Below are positions 20,105-29,492 of a stretch of DNA of 37,573 nt, piece by piece (within the stretch, counting starts at the first letter, position 1; each line of letters opens with the position of its first letter). A model generated the notes under the pieces. The model saw nothing but the letters and a program-made list of their open reading frames with translations, was not told where the DNA came from and did no database searches. The position numbers and the translations under genes are program-made. Where the stretch lies: positions 2,169,666-2,207,238 of the forward strand of contig BFEA01000184.1 of assembly GCA_003427395.1 (NCBI GenBank), read 5' to 3'. The stretch comes from Chara braunii. Lineage: Eukaryota > Streptophyta > Charophyceae > Charales > Characeae.

Positions 20105-20565
20105 ATGCGAGTGTTGTCGTGTCCAACATGACGACGGGAGGGTTGTCGTGTCGAATACGAAGACTCAGTTGGCCTCGTCGTGTCGGACACGCCAACTCGT
20201 GACCTGTGTTCGTCGTGTTCGGCACGACCGGCAGTTGTGGGAGGCTTATCGTGTTCGACGCGACGACGGGAGGGTTGTGCATGTACGCGTGATGATTCCA
20301 CCTTGCTCGCTGCTCGTGTTGCGAAGAGTGAATCACCCACGGGCAGTCCATTTCTTGTATAATCAGAATTGTGTCCGACACGGTTCGTGAACCACGGTCC
20401 TTGTCGAGTCCAACGAGATCGAGAAACAGGGTCCCTGTTGTGGACACGCAACGACACGGTTCGTGAACCATGGTCCTTGTCGAGTCCGACGCGATCGAGA
20501 AATAGGGTCCTTGTTGTGGAGAGGCAACGTTGCCCTTGGTTCCTCGTCGAGTCGGACTTGATAGT
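20105..20565. repeat. Palindromic-unit array, block III, with a 76-bp direct repeat
   Basis: At least eight units occur, for example GTTGTCGTGTCCAACATGAC near 20113, TCGTCGTGTCGGACACGCC near 20176 and TTATCGTGTTCGACGCGAC near 20248. From 20381 the sequence CGGTTCGTGAACC...GTCCTTGTCGAGTCC...GATCGAGAAA is repeated from 20457. The units are more diverged than in block II. The block ends about 220 bases before the first ATG of gene A. Confidence 0.9.
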
Positions 20566-20786
20566 GCCTTAGTGTCATGACATTGAAACTGGTTTCTCGT
20601 CCTCGTGGAGACGTGCTTCTTGTGCCGGTTGTTATCCCCCCCCCTTGCCACCACTTGCTTCAGGCGCTGTTGTTACATGTTCCTGTCTCTGGTTGTTTTA
20701 GTTTCGGGTGGTTTTCGCACTGGTGCAGAGAAATAATTTCGTCCACGATTGTACGTTTTTTCAGATTTGAGGGTTTTCTTCCGAAA

Positions 20787-21905
20787 ATGGATGGCGAGGG
20801 TGTAAGCAAACGACGTGCAAGTAAAAGTTCTGGGAGCATGGAACACTCGCCGAAAAAGTCAAGGGGACGCCGGTCGCTGGCGTGTGGAACGAGGAGACCC
20901 CGGGATCTAAAAGGCACCTCACCCCGGTCTCTGCCTCGCGTACACCGGCCCCACGGGGTCCGCCCGCCAAAGTCTCTCCATTTGCTCGTCTGCACAGTTC
21001 CGACCCTAACAGGGCTGTGTTAATGAGTGGTGGACCTGCAGCGCTTGAGCAAGGGTCTGGTGGTCGGCGGTCGAGCTCTGCGCAAGATGTCCCGAGGCGC
21101 AGAAGGCCTGGTGACACGTCCGTGGCAGGACGGTTAGATGACGTGCCCGTTTTGGACCACAAAGACATGTTTTTGGATGTTGGACTGGGTGGGTACGGTC
21201 GGGGAACAGTCAAGCGGGCTGCTTCTGTATGTTGTCATAAACGACAACTTAACACCGGTTGGCAGTGTAGTTAAATGGAGTGGAAAAAATTCGCGGACTG
21301 CCATGTTGGAGATGACGATAGTCCTTAACAGGAGAGACCAGGAGGTTGCAAATGTCAAACGCGTTGCTCTTCGATGGTCCAAGCACGTGGGATACGGCAA
21401 GTCACTTGTTGATCTTTTCAACCCACAACGGACGATGGAAGTGAAGATGCAAGACCTGGTCGAAGTTTTCAAATTCTTCGATAATAATGTCGTTTCAAGG
21501 CATGCGCCGATGGCACATGCTGAGGACCACATATCTGAGCCGAAAAGTGTGCTTTCAACGGCCTGGGGGGCGACATCAACAGAAAGACCTGACAAGATAA
21601 TACTCCGCCCTCCGGTAGGTGCGTTGGCGATTCAGACCCCTATTGTCATACCCGCAGTTCTGAAATCTGTCCTGATTGGAGAGAAAGGTCCTTGCCGAGG
21701 TCTGGTCGTACCACAAGCCCCGATTAAGGTTAGGCCAACAGCAGTCAAGGAACCATTGACCTCCGCTATACGACACGGCTATGACTTCACTGTGCCACGT
21801 GGTCAGAGAAGGGTCTTGCAGAGCCTCAATATTTTGGAGATTCCGAAGAAGAGGACAGCGTGTAAGGTTCACAACCAAGTGGGGAACAGGAAGAGTGTGA
21901 AGTGA
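20787..21905 (+). pseudogene. Gene A, N-terminal part (basic, disordered region then unknown domain), frameshifted
   Basis: ATG 20787 begins a Lys/Arg/Ser-rich segment (MDGEGVSKRR, then SPKKSRGRR) that looks like a nuclear localisation signal. TTTTTTCAG at about 20757-20765 is a good splice acceptor just upstream. Coding sense then moves to the +1 frame near 20870-20890 (through LDDVPVLDHKDMFLDVGLGG) and back near 21190-21210 into a segment with LLLYVVINDN, GYGKSLVDLFNP and VEVFKFFDNNVV. I do not recognise this second domain. Two apparent frameshifts indicate decay, although unrecognised introns could explain part of it. It is the upstream end of the ParB/methyltransferase-like gene that continues to 27953. 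Confidence 0.55.
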
Positions 21906-22200
21906 GAAGCAGGGAGGAAGGGAAAGACGAAGAAGAAGATAGTGAATACAGTATCAGTGAAAGGGGTGGCAACAGAGGCGGTGCTCTAGGGGGAGTCAAC
22001 ATAGGGCAGAGGAGTATGGGGGTGAAGGGCAAGAGCAGGAAACGGACAGTGAGGGAGGATATCAGGATGTGCATCAAGGCCACGTGCGGATGCACGAGCC
22101 TCCTCGCGGAGAAGGATACTGGGATGTGCATCAAAGTCTTGAGGGGGTGCATGCGCGACATTGAGAAATAGCCTCAACTGTGTGTGCGGATGCTGCGGTA

Positions 22201-23181
22201 ATGGCTGAGAAAAAGAGGAAGATCAGGCAAGAGAGGAGAAGTACTTTGGACACCAAAAGGAGTAAGCAGGAAGGGAGTCAAAAACGACAAGAGGCGGCCA
22301 CGAAAAGGAAGCAACAGCCAAAGAAAAAAGCAGCAAAGGGAGGTGCAATGGAAAAGACTTCTGTTTTTCCACCGGAGCACCCGCAATCGGATGATGACGC
22401 TACAGGCAAGACAGGTACCCGGCCGCCAAGTTTGCAACTCCTGCCAGCAGAAACCTCTACTGGCCATCTCGGCAAGGGCTTCTTTTTGGACTATGATGAA
22501 AACGGTATGCAAAAGCTAGAAATACAATTTATTAACGTGATGTTTGACAAAATTCTGGATATTCCGGACGGAGAGTTCAAATATAATCAACGTTTTCTCC
22601 GACAACAGCATGTTGATGATGTTTATGAGGCAATAGTTGCATCAGGCGAGGTTGCCGTCAGAGAGAGAACGACAGGAGCTATTGGGGTCAACGTATGTAC
22701 ATTGTACAAGAAACCTGTTTTTTTGTTGGTTGGGCTGCACGATACACTTGATAGGGACAGTTCAGGAGAGATTGTGAGAGCAAGAAGAGTTACGCCTAGC
22801 GAATTTCGAAGCAGAGTTTTGCACAAGTACTACTGTTACTCTCTCAGCAGTCAACATAATGTCGCAGAGGCGAGGAAATGTTTTGATGAGCGCCCTGACA
22901 TTGCCCGAGAGCTTCGTTTGGATTGCTGGACTGCGAGGCCTATCTACTATCCAAATTCCTGCATGGATAATTATGGCAACTTGAGCACTTTCCAGAATGC
23001 CAAGGACAACCGGAACACTCCGCCTCATCATATTGCGGTTATTTGAGACATAAGGAAGTCGTGGCAGGAATCATACTATCGTGATGCCAAAGGTGGGGCG
23101 GCAGCTGAAGTGAAAAATGTTGAATACAGAAAGTTCGCGAGGAAGCCCCATAGGCGCGTGAGCGCATTAATCATTTCGTAA
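22201..23181 (+). pseudogene. Gene A, ParB-like domain segment
   Basis: ATG 22201 opens a very basic segment (KKRKIRQERR, KRKQQPKKKAAKGG). Then, at about 22550-22915, comes an order of motifs that recalls ParB/Srx-type domains: a KILDIPDGEFKYNQRF start, a helix QQHVDDVYEAIVASG, a P-VFLLVGLHDTL strand, and KYYCYSLSSQHNVAEARKCF in the place where ParB proteins have their G-(N/Q)-HR-A-A box. The match is structural and by eye; the canonical Arg after His is Asn here. A TGA at 23044 interrupts the frame, and coding sense passes into the next frame near 23165-23180. ParB-methyltransferase fusions are known in phages and mobile elements, which fits what follows. Confidence 0.5.
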
Positions 23182-24919
23182 CTTTGTCACTTGGGCAATG
23201 GAAGAAGGAGTGGTCCGACGTCCTTGGTCCTCACGTGGTATTGGCAAGGATGTCCGATGGAGTGTTCGAGAAGGTGAAACTTGTCTATGCTGCTTGGGAA
23301 AGTGGACAACTGCCAGGGAGAGATACTGTGAAGCCTGCTACCAAACAAGGTGAGTCGGGGAAAACACTGAAACCTGGTCCCGGATTTGAGTTGAAAAATA
23401 GAATCATGGTTCCAGTACACTGGGTGCAGGGTATCAAAGGACTTGGTTTCCTTGTAGTTGTGCATGATCCGGACGTTAGAGCATGAAAGTCTATGTCCAC
23501 ACTGGGGAGGCGTGAGCGGCTCCAACTGTTACGTGATATCCTCACAGGCTCCGTCATACTGGCTCCAAAGCAAAGTAAAGCTGCCAAAAGCGTGGGGAAG
23601 CATTCAATGAAGACATATGTGGAAGTGGTGAAGGTGGAAAGAGCGATGTTTAGAATGTTTCATTATTTTGTCTTCATTTCTGATCCCCGCAAGAACCCGT
23701 CGAATTGGAAGGAACCATTCTTCGACAACCTTTCTGATGTGTTCGTCAAGTATCGTGATCCCAGATTGAAATCCGAGAGGTGGATCGACCAGCGACAATA
23801 TTTTAAAGAATATGCGTGGGTGAAGTCATTCCCGACAACACTTGGAGGGGAAGAAGAGAAAGGAGAAGAAGATTTCAAGAAGACGAAATCACTTGCCGAG
23901 AAATGTCATGAAGAGTTTATGCATTTTGTACATAAGTTGTTGCGCAGATGGGAAATAAGGGGTTTAGAAAATATTCGCATGTCTGGGCAAGAAAGATATA
24001 TACATTTCCAGACATAAGACGTCAAGTCTGTTTTTGTACCTTTCCGATGTGAGTCAAGCGATGTTTCTGATGAAATGGATTGCAAGGAGATGTATAGAGT
24101 CATCAGACATCTGACATGCCACATTGCCGTGTCGGATTTGTGCCACCCAATCCAGATGGCAAGTGGACATAACAAGTATCCGATGAGCTGTGGAAATTTA
24201 TGGGAAAACTTGGTGGGGAATATTGGACATTGTTGTGCTTCGTTCCACACTCTTGCGAATTCACGTTCTTCAAGCGGGTGACGGGGTGAGATATCCACTT
24301 GTCTATTCTAAAATGGACTCGTCAACAACAAACAAGGACGAGACATCCTTATAAGGTTGCAAACTTGCCATTAGAATATACGGACAGAATGATGGTCATC
24401 ATGTACTCCAATGACGGTGATTATCATTGCAACACTATTCCCTTATTTGAAGATGTTCAAGTTGCGTCATCTAGTGAGCAGTTGGATGACATATCGATAC
24501 TGGTGACAATGGTGAGGAGAGAGAGAAAGTCGAAGATGTTAACTGACGTTCTGGAGAAGAACTTCACACCAACAAAGTGGAAAATGACAGGTATGGAGCC
24601 AAAAGAGAAAGTTGTGTATGAAGGTATGGAAAGGGAGCCGAAAGCGATGGTAGAGACACTGGAACATTTATGTCCTGCGGATGAGGCTGTTGTTCTTCTG
24701 GGGAAATGTCATGCATTGTTGATTTAAGAGTTGTTAAAGAGTCATCGTCATTGCATCGTGCTGGAAGAGGAGGATATGAAGTTCGAGTTCCTCACTCAGT
24801 TCATCAACAAGATGGTCGGAACTCGAGATTACTACGCCAAAATTATTAAGCCGCCTCCTAAACACGATGAAGGGCGTGATCTCGTCTACAAAATCGGCAA
24901 AAATATAGTCAATATTTGA
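23172..24919 (+). pseudogene. Gene A, amino-methyltransferase-like segment
   Basis: Frame 1 runs 23172 to about 24215 with TGA 23484 and TAA 24015. It contains LSLGQWKKEWSDVLGPHV, VHWVQGIKGLGFLVVVHDP, WKEPFFDNLSDVFVKY and HIAVSDLCHP. Sense then continues in the frame containing GEYWTLLCFVP (about 24224) through TGA 24287 and TAA 24725 to TGA 24917. The C-terminal part reads EPKAMVETLEHLCP, then AVVLLGKCHA, then RHCIVLEEEDMKFEFL (about 24636-24795). That layout is the one in beta-class N6/N4 amino-methyltransferases: a proline-led helix, the glycine-loop strand (motif I, usually DPFxGSGTT, here degenerate), and the acidic strand with E or D. Motif IV would be DLCHP in place of DPPY. Catalysis is therefore doubtful, and the fold assignment is inference. 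Confidence 0.5.
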
Positions 24920-24984
24920 GAGTTTTTTTTTCGAGATAAAACCACAACACAGAGGGGACTGCACGTATGTTGCTAGACGGCGAA

Positions 24985-25745
24985 AAGTGGAGACCTTTTT
25001 TAGGGGTTATCATAAAGTTTCATCGGAGAAGGAAGTTGCATTTCTGGACCGTCTGGAGATGGTGTATTTCGACTAACAAACTGGGGCATTTACGATCGCA
25101 GCTTATGCAACTTGCTTGGAGAATGGTGAGGATTTTGATGTTGAGGACTCGGCAGAAGAAAGTGTTGATGGCACTTTGCACGTGGCTTTGGGAGAAGAGA
25201 GGCAAAAAGCTTGTAGCTCGGCTTCACAAAAGATGGGGGTACCAGCCACATCGTCCAGTGATCACTCTGGTGGAACTTCAAGTATGACGCTTACAATTGA
25301 ACCGTTAATGACTCATCCGTCAGCTTCTTCTCTTATGACGGTCACGCCTTCTCAAATGGCGGGCACTATAATAACAACGGTATCATCGTCCGGAGCAATG
25401 ATGACTGATCCGACGCAAGCACTGAAGACACTACTTAGTCTTCAAAGCTCCCCTGACCTGTTGGCAAATTTGTCATCATTTGCACAAAGCCCAACTGCTC
25501 TTTTGGAATTGCTACGCTCTCAAAATCCACAACAACCTCCGTCTAATGAGCCTTTGGAGTATGAGATTGGGGACAAAATCCCTGCAGACATTGCACAACT
25601 TCCAGGACCTATTGTATGCCGGGACGACTATACGATGATGGATGAAGACACATGGGGTCATCAGATTGTATGGCACCCCCAACACTTTCAACCCGTATTG
25701 GCGAGAGGGAGTTGGGTTATGGCAGTAAAAGAAGAAGGACAATGA
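24985..25745 (+). pseudogene. Gene A, linker and Ser/Thr-rich segment
   Basis: From about 24985 the frame reads VETFFRGYHKVSSEKEVAFL, then TAA at 25074, then an acidic stretch (ENGEDFDVEDSAEE), a Ser/Thr/Met-rich region (about 25220-25420), a helix with TLLSLQSSPDLLANLSSFAQ, a Pro/Gln stretch and a final block with LPGPIVCRDDYTMMDEDTWG. The stop at 25743 and a downstream shifted frame (FLIHAEDQIGKRLLRL near 25782) show the gene continued. This reads as a disordered regulatory or interaction region; no enzymatic motif is visible. Confidence 0.5.
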
Positions 25746-26009
25746 TAATTTTGCCTTCACATACATATGCCACAATCAAAGTTTCTCATACATGCCGAGG
25801 ACCAGATTGGTAAGCGACTTTTGCGATTGAATCCGGAGGTTTCTCCGTCGAGACTGGATATGAGAAAGAAGGAGATTTTCCAAGAAACTCAAAACATTAC
25901 AGCGGCTTGAGTATCTGGAAGGGTTTTATGATCGACAAACAAGTCCGGCTTATGGATACAATCGGCATGTCGAGGAAGATCATGAGCACGAAGGAGGGGA
26001 GGGGCAAGA

Positions 26010-26370
26010 ACCAAGCGGCGGTGCGAGTGGCAAGGGAACGGGCCCAAGCGGCGATGTGAGTGCCAAGGGATGGCAAGCGGCGGTGCGGGTGGCAAGGGAT
26101 CGGGACCCAGCGACGGTGGGAGTGGCAGGGGATCGGTACCGAGTGGCGTGCAAGTGGCAAGCGATCAGGACCAAGCAGCGGTGCGGGTGGCAAGGGATCG
26201 GGACCCAGGGGCGGTGCGAGTGGCAGGGGATCGGTACCGAGCAGCGGTGCGAGTGGCAAGGGATTAGGATCAAGCGGCCGAGCGGGTGGCAAGGGATCGG
26301 AACTGAGCGGCGGTGCGAGTGGCAACGAATCGGGACCAAGCGGCGGTGCGAGTGGCAAGAGCGTAAGTGT
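26010..26370 (+). repeat. 33-bp coding minisatellite, about eleven units
   Basis: The unit CCAAGCGGCGGTGCGAGTGG + CAAGGGATCGGGA encodes PSGGASGKGSG, a glycine/serine-rich linker. Most units are 33 bp, but one is 30 bp (ending near 26070) and two are 32 bp (near 26071-26102 and 26136-26167), which shifts the frame by two bases in total. In consequence the open frames left and right of the array differ. Confidence 0.9.
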
Positions 26371-26619
26371 TGGGGAACAACAAACAATAAAAGTGTTTCA
26401 TGCTCATCGGGCAACAGAGGGGAAAGAGAAAGAACGTGCACATCAGCAGTACGAACAAGACACCGATGCTAGAAGTGGAGATGCCGATGTACAGGAAGCG
26501 AAATTGTCTTCAAGTCAACAACTTGAACATCGTGGATGTGAAGGTGAACCTTTCAGCATTGCTAGCCCGACAATCACCAAATCCAGCATGACATATATAT
26601 GGCATGATGCCGCTGGAGC

Positions 26620-27365
26620 CAGGGTAACTGGCGTTCGGGACGGGCCGAACGCCCGAACCCGAACGCCCGAACATATGGGACCCCTTGGGGATGCGTTCGC
26701 CCGTTCGGGCCGAACGCGGATCCAAAAAAAAAAAAAAAAAAAGTCAACAAAACAATCTGAAAAAAAGATATGTTATGGAGAAAAATAAATTAAATAAGAT
26801 TTGCCCGAGCATTACATCCGAATTCCTTACCAAATTTGAAATAAAAATAAAATACGTAAAATAAATACTAATAATAAAAATAAAACGAGAATTAAATTTA
26901 GTGAGTGCGCGAGCATGTTTTCGACACCGCCATCTTTGGAGATTTTTCATTTTTTTTTGGCGTAGCTAAATGCCCTGAAAATTTACAGATGTGTAGTTCA
27001 CATAATACAAAACCCACTAAAAAAGTTTCAAAAAATAATAAAATCGTTTAGACCCCGAATTAAAGTGAAAACAAAAAGTAAAAAGTGAAAAAATACGTGG
27101 GCGAGCACGTTTTGACACCGCCATCTTTGGCGATTTGTAATTATTTTTGGGCTTAGTGAAATGACTAGAAAATTTACAGGCATGTACCTCACGTCATAGA
27201 GATTTTACAAAAAACAATTCAGAAAAAAAAAATTATTTTTAAGCCCCGAAATAATTTTTGGCGGGGGCCGAACGCCGTCGGGTTCGGACCCCGTACGGGA
27301 CCCCGAACGCCCGTACATATGGAGGTCTGCCTGGGGACCTCCGTACGTACCAGCTGGTGACCCTG
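26620..27365. mobile_element. Non-autonomous hAT-superfamily MITE (746 bp)
   Basis: The left end is CAGGGTAACTGG, and the reverse complement of the right end is CAGGGTCACCAG. The CAGGG start is typical of hAT inverted ends. Flanks are perfect 8-bp target duplications, GCTGGAGC at 26612-26619 and 27366-27373, the size produced by hAT transposases. Subterminal CGAACGCCCGAAC/CGTTCGGG motifs cluster at both ends (26630-26715 and 27265-27325), as expected for transposase-binding repeats. The interior is AT-rich, with an A18 run at 26726, and contains no transposase frame. Confidence 0.9.
26904..27198 (+). repeat. Internal direct duplication in the hAT MITE
   Basis: About 26904-27003 and 27098-27198 share GCGAGCA-GTTTT, GACACCGCCATCTTTGG, TAGTGAAATG or its variant, and GAAAATTTACAG, with about 75-80% identity and a 194-bp period. 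It seems to have arisen within the element after or during its origin. Confidence 0.85.
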
Positions 27366-28147
27366 GCTGGAGCAAGTGTCTCTCGTATCAACGAGAGTAC
27401 CAGTATCGTCAATCCGAACAACCAAGTCTGGGCAGCAACGATGTTAGTAGGCGAGACAGTCACAAAGGAAGTACATAATACTCTACAGGATGACCACATA
27501 CTCAGACGAGAATTTGAGATGCCAATGTTGGAGATGCCAACTGAAGAAGAAGTGGAGAAAATAGAAGTAGAGTCTGCAGTTGCAAGTGCAACTGCAATTG
27601 CGATTGAAACTTGTGAGGTCCTCATGGAGGGAAAGACTGCCGAGGTACTTCTAGATGAGCATGCACTCATGCGAAGAAACATTCAAGATTCGGTGGTATC
27701 GGAGGAAGAAAAAAAACTCTCTCTAGACACGAAGATTACAAGTGCCACTGCAGATGTAAGTGACACTTTTGAGGGCTTAAAGGAGGAAGAAACTGTCCAT
27801 GTACAAACCATCGAAGAGGATGAAGGACATATAGTACTAAGTACACCGGAGCAACATACGCTTGTACAACCTCAAGCAGAACAGCTTGTTGACCTCGTGA
27901 TAGCTATCGAGGATTCCCCTTTCATGCCATCGCATATGGAAGGTGTGATATAAGGTTATGTTGAAGAGAAAGTGAGAGTTGGCCGCCGAGGTGAACACTT
28001 ACTTATCTTAGGGGTTATATCTAATGTTGTGTGCAGATTAGGGGGTACATCACTTGCAGTTATCTCCCTTATGTCTGATAGTGTCAAACCGTTGAATGTA
28101 CTATTTCTTTGTCCAACTTTGCAAATGTACGCTTATTGATAAGAGTG

Positions 28148-28153
28148 AATAAA
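28148..28153 (+). terminator. Polyadenylation signal AATAAA for gene A
   Basis: AATAAA in GTGAATAAAGTATAAT lies 195 bases after the stop of the gene A frame, in T-rich sequence with TGTGTATTTGTATGTG just beyond, as expected for a cleavage region. Confidence 0.55.
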
Positions 28154-28270
28154 GTATAATATCATGTATTGTGTATTTGTATGTGTATTATTATATCTTT
28201 GTATTTGTATGTCAGTTCCAAATACTGAAAATTTGAACTTGAATTTATAATACTTTGTCTTTGTCAATCA

Positions 28271-28579
28271 TTGTCGTTCTATACTGATGAATATGAAGGG
28301 CGACGTAAAGAACTGTGGAAAACGACTCACGTACACTCGCAAAGGAAGAGTGAGAAGAATATCATTCGTCGTGGGTTGCAAGTTTTATTAACGTTTTCTT
28401 TATTGCCTAAAAAAGAGAAAAAAAACCCTATACTCATGACGTTTCCATCCGTGAAGCCAACTGCCCTAAGAATGTTTAGAGTTGTTGGAATAAGCCTCAC
28501 AAAAGGGAAGAAATTGCATCGCGAAGGTTGCAGTTTGCCTATTATGGATAGCAGCAGTGATAGCGAAATAGATAGATAA
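28271..28579 (+). other. Open segment between gene A and gene B, possible 5' exon of gene B
   Basis: The frame reads TDEYEGRRKELWKTTHVHSQ and ends MDSSSDSEIDR before a stop. It is basic then acidic, as in the disordered N-termini that often precede Ulp1 domains. No ATG or splice site fixes its limits, and it is in a different frame from gene B. Confidence 0.25.
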
Positions 28580-28637
28580 CCAACAACATAAAATCATGTT
28601 TACGTTGTATATCAGTTGACAAAAAGTTACTTTTTGT

Positions 28638-29492
28638 ATGAAGTCTGAGACATTCTATTGTTGTTTATATGTGTGTTTGTATTCAGTGCCTGACACCTCA
28701 TTCCAAATTCCTTTAGCAACAGTACGTCTCACCGTAGAAGAAAAGGAGTATCTTGAAATGACTATGGGCAACATTGAAGATAATGAAGAATACGGCATTG
28801 TCGTTTACAAGGGGGAGTGAAAGTTGGAAAAGATAAACATCATGATCGTCGCGAAGGATGGGGAATGGTTGAATGATGAAGTCGTCAATTTGTACCTGCT
28901 AGCCGTCTAGATCACCAATGACCACATCAAGCTGGGTTTGACAGCTACAGAAGTGACAAAAGATTAAAGTTCCTGTAGCATTCCGTCTGTATATATTTTA
29001 TATTATTTTTTCTTTGTCCGATTGACAGCAACTCAGTCCACAGAAATCGCATACTCCGAAGGGGCGAAATGGGTGAAGGACATAAATCTTTTCGATTTCG
29101 ACTTGGTAATTATCCCTGTTAATTTCGGAAATCATTGGGCCTTAGATTATGTTACTATAGACGGTTCCAACTGTAAATTTTGCCTCGTAGACTCTCTCCA
29201 TCGTGTTGACTATATTTCACCCAATGATTTTTTGGCGGCATTTTTCAGAGCGGACTTTCGTCATCGAAATCTTAACGAAAGATATTACGTGCAGAAGCCT
29301 ACATTATATTTTGAGACATCAGTAGATGGGATTCCCGCACAAGAAGGTGCTTGTAGCTGTGGTGTTTTTATGTTAGGTTTTGCATTTTTGCTTGCAAAAT
29401 GTCACTTCCTTCCATTCGGTTTCTCACAAGACAATATTCCTGATACGAGGCTTAGAATAACATTTGACATTTTGTCCATGGTTAGACACTAG
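28638..29492 (+). pseudogene. Gene B: Ulp1/SENP-type cysteine protease (C48 family) with in-frame stops
   Basis: C48 proteases cleave SUMO precursors and SUMO conjugates, and Ulp1 domains are recurrent passengers in plant DNA transposons. One frame contains everything expected: WLNDEVVNLYL (28866-28898), the substrate-channel motif; GNHWAL with catalytic His at 29133; LVDSL with Asp at 29190; the oxyanion Gln at 29340; and SCGVFML with the nucleophile Cys at 29358, six residues after Gln as is canonical. TGA 28818, TAG 28908 and TAA 28965 interrupt it. TTTGTCCGATTGACAG before 29028 could be a splice acceptor, which would remove only the last stop. GTGTTTGTATTCAG near 28686 could open the exon. 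The catalytic residues are intact, so inactivation is recent or the stops sit in introns. Confidence 0.85.

Larger units (their letters stand above)
25770..27953 (+). pseudogene. Gene A, C-terminal disordered region, interrupted by a hAT MITE
   Basis: After a short shifted segment (25770-25910), coding sense passes through the Gly/Ser minisatellite (26010-26370) and reads on as GEQQTIKVFHAHRATEGKEK to the codons for HDAAGA at 26619. The MITE occupies 26620-27365. Beyond it the same frame resumes as SVSRINESTS and stays open to the stop at 27953, in a Glu-rich, coiled-coil-like region (EMPTEEEVEKIEVESAVASA). If the MITE and one target duplication are disregarded, the frame agrees exactly across the insertion, so the MITE landed in coding sequence. 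No catalytic motif is present. Confidence 0.6.

Noticed and set aside
16970-20565. CRISPR array
   Set aside because: The repeats are palindromic and regularly spaced, but the spacers are also repeated, both orientations occur, the genome is eukaryotic and there are no cas genes.
22201-24919. Bacterial or phage contamination carrying a ParB-methyltransferase gene
   Set aside because: The segment is flanked by SINE-, MITE- and gypsy-bearing eukaryotic DNA on both sides, has polyadenylation signals, and adjoins a eukaryotic Ulp1 domain. The motif matches are also degenerate.
27258-27953. Independent gene starting at 27258
   Set aside because: The first 36 codons of that frame lie inside the hAT MITE. 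The true upstream part of the frame is on the left side of the insertion.
22201-29492. Alternative genetic code with TAA, TAG or TGA read as sense
   Set aside because: The long SMPD4-like frame avoids all three stops, and the mobile genes also contain frameshifts, so decay explains the stops.
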